Positions 18,981 to 24,581 of a DNA stretch of 24,581 nt are shown here, one piece after another (position 1 is the stretch's first letter; every line of letters starts with the position of its first letter). Source of the DNA: JALNXF01 sp964555845 (GTDB lineage Bacteria > Patescibacteriota > Gracilibacteria > BD1-5 > UBA2023); contig CAZKUA010000013.1 of the NCBI GenBank assembly GCA_964555845.1, positions 1 to 24,581 on the forward strand. The letters run 5' to 3'. Under the pieces are notes generated by a model. The model searched no databases and was not told where the DNA came from. It saw nothing but the letters and a program-made list of their open reading frames with translations. Position numbers and translations under genes: made by a program.

Positions 18981-20453
18981 ATGATAAAAACTAGAGTAGC
19001 GCCATCACCGACAGGTTTTGTGCATTTGTGATTTTTGCGCACGGCACTTTTTGATTATCTTTTTGCTAAGAAAAATAAGGGGATTTTTATGGTGAGAATT
19101 GAAGATACTGACCAGGGAAGATTTGTAGAGTGAAGTATTGAGGCAATAATTAAAATGTTTGAGAGAACTGGAATTACACCAGATGAATGACCAGCTCCAT
19201 ACAGAGATTTATGAAATTGACCGTATATTCAATCAGAAAGATTAGATATTTACAAGAAATATATTGATAAATTAATAGAAGAGGGAGCTGCTTACTATTG
19301 CTTTTGTAGTACTGAGAGACTAACAGAAGTCAGACTTCAACAAACAGAACTAAAACTTCCTACAAAATATGATGAATTTTGTCGTAATATTCCGCTTGAA
19401 GATGCTAAAATTAGAGTAAAAAATTGAGAAAAATATGTAGTTCGTCTAAAAATTCCAAAATGAGAAAAGCTTGTCTTTCATGACCTCGTAAAATGAAAAG
19501 TGGAATTTATGACAAGTGAAATTGAAGATACAATTTTACTGAAATCAGACGGATTTCCGACTTATCATGGGGCTGTAATAATTGATGATTATCTTATGAA
19601 AGTTACTCATGTTTTCCGCTGAGAAGAATGGTTACCATCTATGCCAAAACAAATTTTAACTGCTCGCGCCCTTGGAATTGAACTTCCATATTATGCACAT
19701 CTTCCGTCAGTACTCTGAATAGACAGAAAAAAATTATCAAAAAGGACTGGAGATGTCGCAGTAGAAAATTATCTAAAAAAATGATATCTAGTAGAAGCTT
19801 TAATTAATTATTTGGCTTTTTTATGATGGAATCCGAAAACCACAGAAGAATTTTTTACGCTGGAAGAATTAGTTGAGAGATTTGATATTGCCGATGTCCA
19901 CAAGGCCTGAGCGGTTTTTGATGTAGAAAAACTTAACTGGATGAACGCAAAATATATCCAAAAAACTGAAATAAATGAGCTTTATATCAAGCTTGTTGCT
20001 TATTTAAAAGAATATGAGAGCGATTTTTATGCTGATGTTTTTGTGAGACATACAAATGAATATAATTTGGCTATTTTAAAGGAACTCCAGACTAGATTAG
20101 TTAAATTTGATGAATTTTCATCACTTACCTGATTTTTTTATGGTGAAGCAAAAATTAGACCAGATTTACTTACAAATGAAAAAATGTGAATTACAACTCT
20201 AGATATCGCCAAAAATTCACTTATTTTAGCTTTAGAAATTTTAGGAGAAATTAAAGAATTCTCTCAAGAAAATCTTAAAAATTTATTTATAGAAAAAATA
20301 AAATCAAATTCTCTAAAAAACTGACAAGTTCTCCGGCCAGTTCGCGTAGCGCTTTCTTGAGAAGAATTCTCACCAGGAGCCTTTGAATTAATTATGATTT
20401 TTTGACTTGAAAAATCTAAGCATAGAATTGAAAGAGTTCTAAGAAGTATCTAA
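18981..20453 (+). CDS. gltX: Glutamyl-tRNA synthetase
   Basis: This 490-aa class I synthetase charges tRNA-Glu, and perhaps also tRNA-Gln for GatCAB if non-discriminating (inference). The opening RVAPSPTGFVHLG contains the HIGH-type motif with its Gly encoded by TGA, followed by RIEDTD. A CFC plus later C zinc-type cluster lies at about 110-135. The KMSKS counterpart is KLSKRTGD. The C-terminal anticodon-binding part contains a block read as NGQVL-x-PVRVALSGEE, where x is CGG (20334-20336), a position at which many relatives have Trp. No Shine-Dalgarno is present. It is preceded by a repeat and followed by serS. Confidence 0.95.
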
Positions 20454-20476
20454 TCCCAACTATTTCAAATATTTTT

Positions 20477-20503
20477 TTGCTATTTTGAAAATTTTTTTAT
20501 AAT
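20477..20503 (+). promoter_or_regulatory. Putative serS promoter
   Basis: A perfect TATAAT (20498-20503) is preceded by TTGCTA at 15 bp or TTTTGC at 17 bp; the -35 is weak. The predicted transcription start is close to 20510, where a short ORF begins. Confidence 0.45.
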
Positions 20504-20509
20504 AGAATT

Positions 20510-20566
20510 ATGTTTTGTTTTTTAGGACTTAATAAAGAGCAAAAGAGACTTAAATTATTAATTTAA
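20510..20566 (+). CDS. Possible 18-aa leader peptide before serS
   Basis: ATG at 20510 opens an 18-codon frame (MFCFLGLNKEQKRLKLLI, then TAA) lying entirely between the TATAAT and the serS start, 6 bp before serS. Because the predicted transcription start coincides with its ATG, it would be translated from a leaderless message. It has no Ser-rich run that would suggest classical attenuation. In this AT-rich sequence a frame this short is easily fortuitous. Confidence 0.2.
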   Translation: MFCFLGLNKEQKRLKLLI

Positions 20567-20572
20567 AAAAAT

Positions 20573-21889
20573 ATGTTAGACATTAAATTTATTAGAGAAA
20601 ATAGCGATAAAGTGAAATTGGCGGCTAAACAAAAAAATATATCATTAGATCTAGATTTGCTATTAAAAATTGATGGACAAAGAAATGATATGATGAGAAG
20701 TATTGATGAGCTTAGGTCTAGAAGAAATGAAATTGCCTCAATGTCGAAAAGCTCAAAACCAACTCCTGAGATGATTTCAGAGTGAAAAAAGCTTAAGGAT
20801 GAAATATCTTTTTTTGAGGCAAAATTACAAGAGCTAGACTCTAGTTTTATGAATTTAATGGTAAAAGTTCCAACAATTCCTTCTCCAGATACTCCAGTTG
20901 CGCAAGACGAGAGCGGAAATATTGAAATTGAGAAAAACTGAGATATTCGTAAATTCGATTTTAAACCTAAAAATCATATAGAATTGGCTGAGGCTTTGGA
21001 TATTGTAGATTTTGATAGATGAGTAAAAACTGCTGGATTTAGATGATATTATCTTAAAAATGAGGGAACGCTTCTTGTGATGGCGATGATGAATTATGCT
21101 ATCAACAAAATGGCAACTAAATGATATCAACCATTTATTCCACCAACACTTGTAAAATGATTTGCACTTTTTGGAAGTGGATATTTTAAATGAGTAGATT
21201 ACGATGGGGAAGAGGATGAAATCTATCAAGTAGCAACATCTGATAAAGAAGTAGATTGATCAAAAAGTAAAGAAAAGAAATTTTTAATAGGAACTGCTGA
21301 ACCTTCGCTTCTTGCTTATTACAGCGGAGAAACACTTAAAGAAGAAGATTTGCCAATTAAAATGAGTGGATATTCTCCATGTTATAGAAGTGAAATTGGA
21401 AGCTACGGAAAAGATACAAAGGGGCTTTACAGAGTTCACGAATTTATGAAAATCGAGCAGGTGGTAATATGTAAAGCTGATTTAGAAGAATCTAATAAAT
21501 TACAAGATGAAATGTTAAATATTTCAAAAGAATTACACAAAGATTTATGACTTCCATACAGAATTCTTCAAATTTGTACCTGAGACATGAGTGCTGGAAA
21601 ATACAGAGCGTTTGATATCGAGGCTTGGATGCCTGGAATGGATAGATATGGAGAGACCTGATCTGCTTCTAATTTTGTAGACCGGCAATCAAGAAGATTA
21701 AATATTAAATATATTGACAAAAAATGAGACAGAAAATTTGCTTACCTTTTAAATGATACAGCTCTTCCTTCTGTTAGGCCACTGATTGCAATTTTAGAAA
21801 ATTATCAACAAGCTGACGGAAGTGTAATTGTTCCAGAAGTCCTTAGACCTTATATGTGAGGAATTAGCGTAATTAAGCCAAAAAAATAA
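20573..21889 (+). CDS. serS: Seryl-tRNA synthetase
   Basis: This 438-aa class II synthetase charges tRNA-Ser. The N-terminal MLDIKFIRENSDKVK and the following charged helices form the tRNA-binding coiled-coil arm (about 30-105). The catalytic core shows the TAEPSLLAYY segment, motif 2 as CYRSEIGSYGKDTKGLYRVHEF, and motif 3 as NDTALPSVRPLIAILENYQ. Before motif 3, the block SASNFVD-x-QSRRLNIKY has CGG (21683-21685) at x, where the family has an aromatic residue (F, Y or W). The start is ATG at 20573 in an A-rich leader. The prepilin genes begin only 17 bp downstream, so read-through into them is likely. Confidence 0.95.
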
Positions 21890-21906
21890 TTTTTTAATAA
21901 TTTCCT

Positions 21907-22434
21907 ATGATTAAAAATATAAAAGGTTTCACTCTAATAGAATTAATGATAGTTATCACAATTATTTGATTCCTTACCATGCTTGTGGCGGTTCCTTATA
22001 ATTTTTATGCAAATATTTCAAAAGTAAGAATTAGTAAAGAAATTATAGATCAATCGAGGAGCGATGCTATTTCATCGGCAAATTGAAGAACTTCTTTTGA
22101 TTGAAAAAATATAAATATTGGACTTTATTTTGACAAAAATAAATGAGAAATCTTGTCTTATTCATATCCTTTCAATTATAGTTGAAGCGTTTTAAATTTT
22201 ACCGGAGATGTTAAATTACTTAAAACAATTAAACTTGAATCTTTTGTAGAAATAAGTAAAATCAAAATAGGCTCAGATGAGACTGAAAATGTTTTGCTTT
22301 ATTATAAGGCACCAGATGGTAAACTCACTATTTATAAAAATGCAACTTCTACTTGAAATACTGTTGATATTGTCGTTGGTTATAAATGAGTTACTGAGGG
22401 TGTTTTATCAAAAGAAATTAAAATTAAAAATTAA
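21907..22434 (+). CDS. Type IV pilin-like protein (prepilin)
   Basis: This is a 175-aa protein with a class III prepilin signal. A short basic leader (MIKNIK) is followed by Gly-Phe-Thr-Leu-Ile-Glu-Leu and a hydrophobic helix (about 8-30), so prepilin peptidase should cut after Gly7. Glu5 of the mature protein is present. The globular part is beta-rich and Lys/Ser/Asn-rich, and no conserved Cys pair is seen. It is first of four pilin-type genes in a row, 1 bp from the next. It could be a minor pilin or a FimT/GspH-like pseudopilin; the data do not separate these. Confidence 0.85.
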
Positions 22435-22435
22435 T

Positions 22436-23047
22436 ATGAGTAAAAAATTTTGAAATAAATGATTTACATTAGTTGAATTAATGGTAGCAATTCTTGTATT
22501 CACAATCTGATTTCTAAGTGCTTATTTACTTTTATTTCAAGCCATTAGTTCTTCAATAACTTCAAAAAACGAAATTATAGCAGCTAATATTGCCAGAGAA
22601 CAAATTGAACTTGTAAAAAATATCCGCGATACAAATTTCCTAAGATATAATAATTGGGATAAAGTAGATAATGCTCTTGTTTCTTGAACTTGAAATTTCT
22701 TGAGTATTTGATATTTTACAGTTGAAAATAATTTCTCTAGTCTAGATAATCCAATTAAAATCAACATTCTACCAACAGATTTTGACGCCTCAAAAGATAA
22801 AATTCTAAATACTGCAAAAGTTCAATTATGTATTGATAATAGCTTCAGATATGTACATTGTGAGCCATGACTTGAGAAGACTCAATTTTTTTCGTATGTT
22901 AAAGTAAGTCCGCTAAATTCTAAAAATATAACAGAAACTATAATTCCTGTTGCTAATTGATATATGGTAGAATCTGTGGTTGCAAATGCCCAAAAATGAT
23001 ACAGAGAATTTAGAATAAATACAATTATTACTAATTGGAGAAAATAA
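22436..23047 (+). CDS. Type IV pilin-like protein, PilV-type
   Basis: This 203-aa protein has a prepilin leader, MSKKFGNK, and the cleavage motif GFTLVELM, whose Gly (-1) is a TGA codon. The helix FTLVELMVAILVFTIGFL and the following IAREQIELVKNIRDTNFLRYNNWD match the PilV/GspI-like pattern, in which R-[DN]-x-x-F and a W-D motif follow the helix. Two Cys at about 140-150 may form a disulfide. The stop TAA overlaps the next ATG by one base (TAATG), so translation is probably coupled. Confidence 0.85.
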
Positions 23048-23631
23048 TGAATAAAAAGGCTTTCACATTAATAGAACTAATTCTTGCAATAACTATTTTA
23101 TCTATTATTATGCTCTCTATTTTTGTTATCTATGCGAATGTGATAGAATCAAATAAAAAGCTTGAATTATCAAGAATTTTACAGGAAAATGCTAGAAATA
23201 TAACTGAAACAATAGCGCGTGATATTAGAGAAAAATGAGTAGATTTTTCATATTATAACAATTTTACTCAGCAGTTAAATTATCCATCTTGAAATACAAT
23301 TTTAGCTGTAAAACCAGATACAAGATATTGTTTAATGAAGTGAGATAATAGCTGTGATACGACTTGCTATGAAAATGCACTAAATTGTTATTTATGAGTT
23401 TTGGAGTGAGATAGAGTTAGTGATGAGAGAGTTCAGGTAAATAATTTGCATTTTTATATTTCAGGATCTTGAAATAATTCAATTACAAATATGTCTAATG
23501 AAGCCAAGGTTACACTAGTTTTTGATCTATCTATAATGCCAGGAAAATGAATTAGATCAGAGCTAGCAAACGAGACGAAGATGAAAATTCAAACTACAAT
23601 TTCAGAAAAAATTTATAAAAATAATAATTAA
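23047..23631 (+). CDS. Type IV pilin-like protein, PilW/GspJ-type
   Basis: This 194-aa protein starts MNKKAFTLIELILAITILSI. The residue before the conserved Phe is Ala, not Gly, so processing by prepilin peptidase would use a less common -1 residue. The segment ILQENARNITETIARDIREKG resembles the PilW/GspJ helix. Four Cys at about 98-118 (YCLMKG, SCDTTCYE, NCYL) may form disulfides. A GGAG (23037-23040) inside the previous gene lies at a good distance from the ATG, a rare recognisable Shine-Dalgarno among native genes. A longer TTG start at 23035 is possible but unlikely because it would lengthen the leader. Confidence 0.82.
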
Positions 23632-23633
23632 TT

Positions 23634-24485
23634 ATGAATAAAAAATGATTTTCTACTATAATTGCGATGCTGCTAACTGCATTTTTAATCATACTTTCAG
23701 CTTGAATTTTATTTCTGGTTTTGCAAGAAAGTAAAATTACGCGCACGGTTTTAAATACAGTTTCTACTTATGCCGGAGCCGAATGATCTCTAGAATATGC
23801 CTTACTTAAGATAAAAAATCACGAGGATTGATTCTCTGATAGTGTGAATAATGATGATTTTGATTCAAATTTTTTGGCTAATAATACAGTTGCTGCCAAA
23901 AACCAAATAATTTGATACGATATTTATAATTCTTCATCGACTTACACTTGATATATAAAATCTTCTTGATTTGAGATAATTCCACTTTTTTATGATAAAT
24001 GATCACTTATCCAAACTAATTCAAAAAACCCAAACCCAAATACAAGTGATATTTCTAAAACTCTAAATTTCAAATTTAATTCAGATACCTGAATTACTTG
24101 GAATATTATCTGAAATAATGCAAGTTGAGATACATTTTGAATTGTAGGATCAGGTTCTAGTTTTGGTACTGGATACACAGTTTCATCTAGTATTTGATTA
24201 TTCAAAAAAACTTACGAAAATACTTCAACAGATGCAATTGATTTTAAGCTCGAGAATATTGATATTTGAACATTTCTTGCTACTTACTCTAATAATTATT
24301 TAATAATTTATAATCATAATTTGTCAGATGTGAGCTACACAATGGAAAGTAGCAATTGATTTTCACTTCCAAATCTTGAAATTATCTCATACTCAAATAT
24401 ATGAGACTTTAAACAAAACATCAAATTCACCGAAAACAAATCCAAATATTTTGATATTTTAAAGTATAGTTTGTTTAATAAATAA
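23634..24485 (+). CDS. Type IV pilus assembly protein, PilX-like
   Basis: This is a 283-aa protein. It starts MNKKGFSTIIAMLLTAFLII, with the leader Gly encoded by TGA and no Glu at position 5, as in PilX/GspK-type minor pilins. The short AGAEGSLEYAL segment after the helix matches the A-E-x-G/S-x-E-x-A pattern of that group. The large Ser/Thr/Asn-rich C-terminal part is beta-rich and Gly-rich, with many TGA codons. It is the last gene of the pilin run, 2 bp after the previous stop. In other systems such proteins cap and prime the pilus tip (family knowledge). Confidence 0.8.
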
Positions 24486-24487
24486 AT

Positions 24488-24516
24488 TTGACTTCCACCA
24501 AAAAATATATTACACT
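24488..24516 (+). promoter_or_regulatory. Promoter before the last, partial gene
   Basis: TTGACT (24488-24493), a 17-bp spacer and TACACT (24511-24516) precede a leader of about 40 nt containing CTAACT. An imperfect palindrome AAGTTTTT/AAAAAACTT lies just downstream (24524-24540). Confidence 0.55.
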
Positions 24517-24564
24517 TCCTCCAAGTTTTTAAAAAACTTATTTATTAACTAACTTAAATTCCCT

Positions 24565-24581
24565 ATGAAATCAACAATAAA
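24565..24581 (+). CDS. Start of a gene cut by the window end
   Basis: Only M-K-S-T-I and two more bases are present, after a plausible promoter and a CTAACT leader. Too little is visible to name a product; given the neighbours it may be another pilus gene (inference). Confidence 0.4.

Noticed and set aside
24524..24540. AAGTTTTT/AAAAAACTT palindrome as a terminator
   Set aside because: The stem is AT-only, lacks a following T run and lies downstream of a good promoter inside a leader.
1..24581. TGA as tryptophan (code 4)
   Set aside because: Trp would destroy the Walker A of DnaB and other invariant Gly motifs, while TGG is used for Trp in RpoD and GltX.
1..24581. CRISPR arrays, tRNA or rRNA genes, integrases or transposases
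   Set aside because: I saw no regularly spaced repeats, no cloverleaf with CCA-type ends in the short intergenic gaps, and no recombinase motifs, including next to the foreign mlaA gene.

Overview
This AT-rich window comes from a bacterium that reads TGA as glycine (translation table 25), the code of Candidatus Absconditabacteria (SR1) and Gracilibacteria in the Patescibacteria (CPR). With the standard code nearly every gene is shattered. With TGA=Gly, long unbroken reading frames appear, and TGA falls on glycines that cannot be Trp or stop: the Walker A Gly of DnaB, the HIGH-loop Gly of GluRS, PSGH of a PAP2 phosphatase, and the prepilin cleavage Gly. Two of the few CGG codons in native genes fall where the families carry Trp or another aromatic residue (GltX and SerS). 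That suggests the extra CGA/CGG-to-Trp reassignment reported for Absconditabacteria, so I favour that lineage. No rRNA, tRNA or CRISPR was seen.

Layout. 1-1344: a REP-like repeat, a PAP2-family phosphatase and a DedA membrane protein, closed by a perfect hairpin terminator that also faces a small minus-strand gene (1365-1604). 1755-5417: dnaG-rpoD (the core of the macromolecular synthesis operon), then a YceD/DUF177-like gene. 5501-6427: a membrane-anchored DsbA-like thiol oxidoreductase. 6518-7401: a self-contained cassette (promoter, strong Shine-Dalgarno, mlaA, terminator) whose codon use is wholly foreign. 7484-8824: rimO. 8940-14105, minus strand: batA-batB-TPR-TPR-dnaB. 14248-18335, plus strand: an unknown 202-aa protein followed by two large tandem paralogs of an unrecognised family. 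18433-21889: a cyclic-nucleotide-binding-domain protein, gltX and serS. 21907-24485: four type IV pilin-like genes (prepilin, PilV-, PilW- and PilX-like). 24565 to the window end: the first codons of another gene.

How it fits together. Information-processing genes (primase, sigma factor, helicase, two aminoacyl-tRNA synthetases, RimO) alternate with envelope genes (pili, Bat VWA/TPR complex, DedA, PAP2, thiol oxidoreductase). This is plausible for a small host-attached or predatory cell. Native genes mostly lack a Shine-Dalgarno; several instead share a TAACT element about 8 nt before ATG. The most noteworthy items are the foreign mlaA inside a recoded genome, the CGG-as-Trp evidence, the tandem paralog pair, and a fossil ATGA overlap in batB. 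All coordinates come from reading the sequence by eye; no database search was possible.
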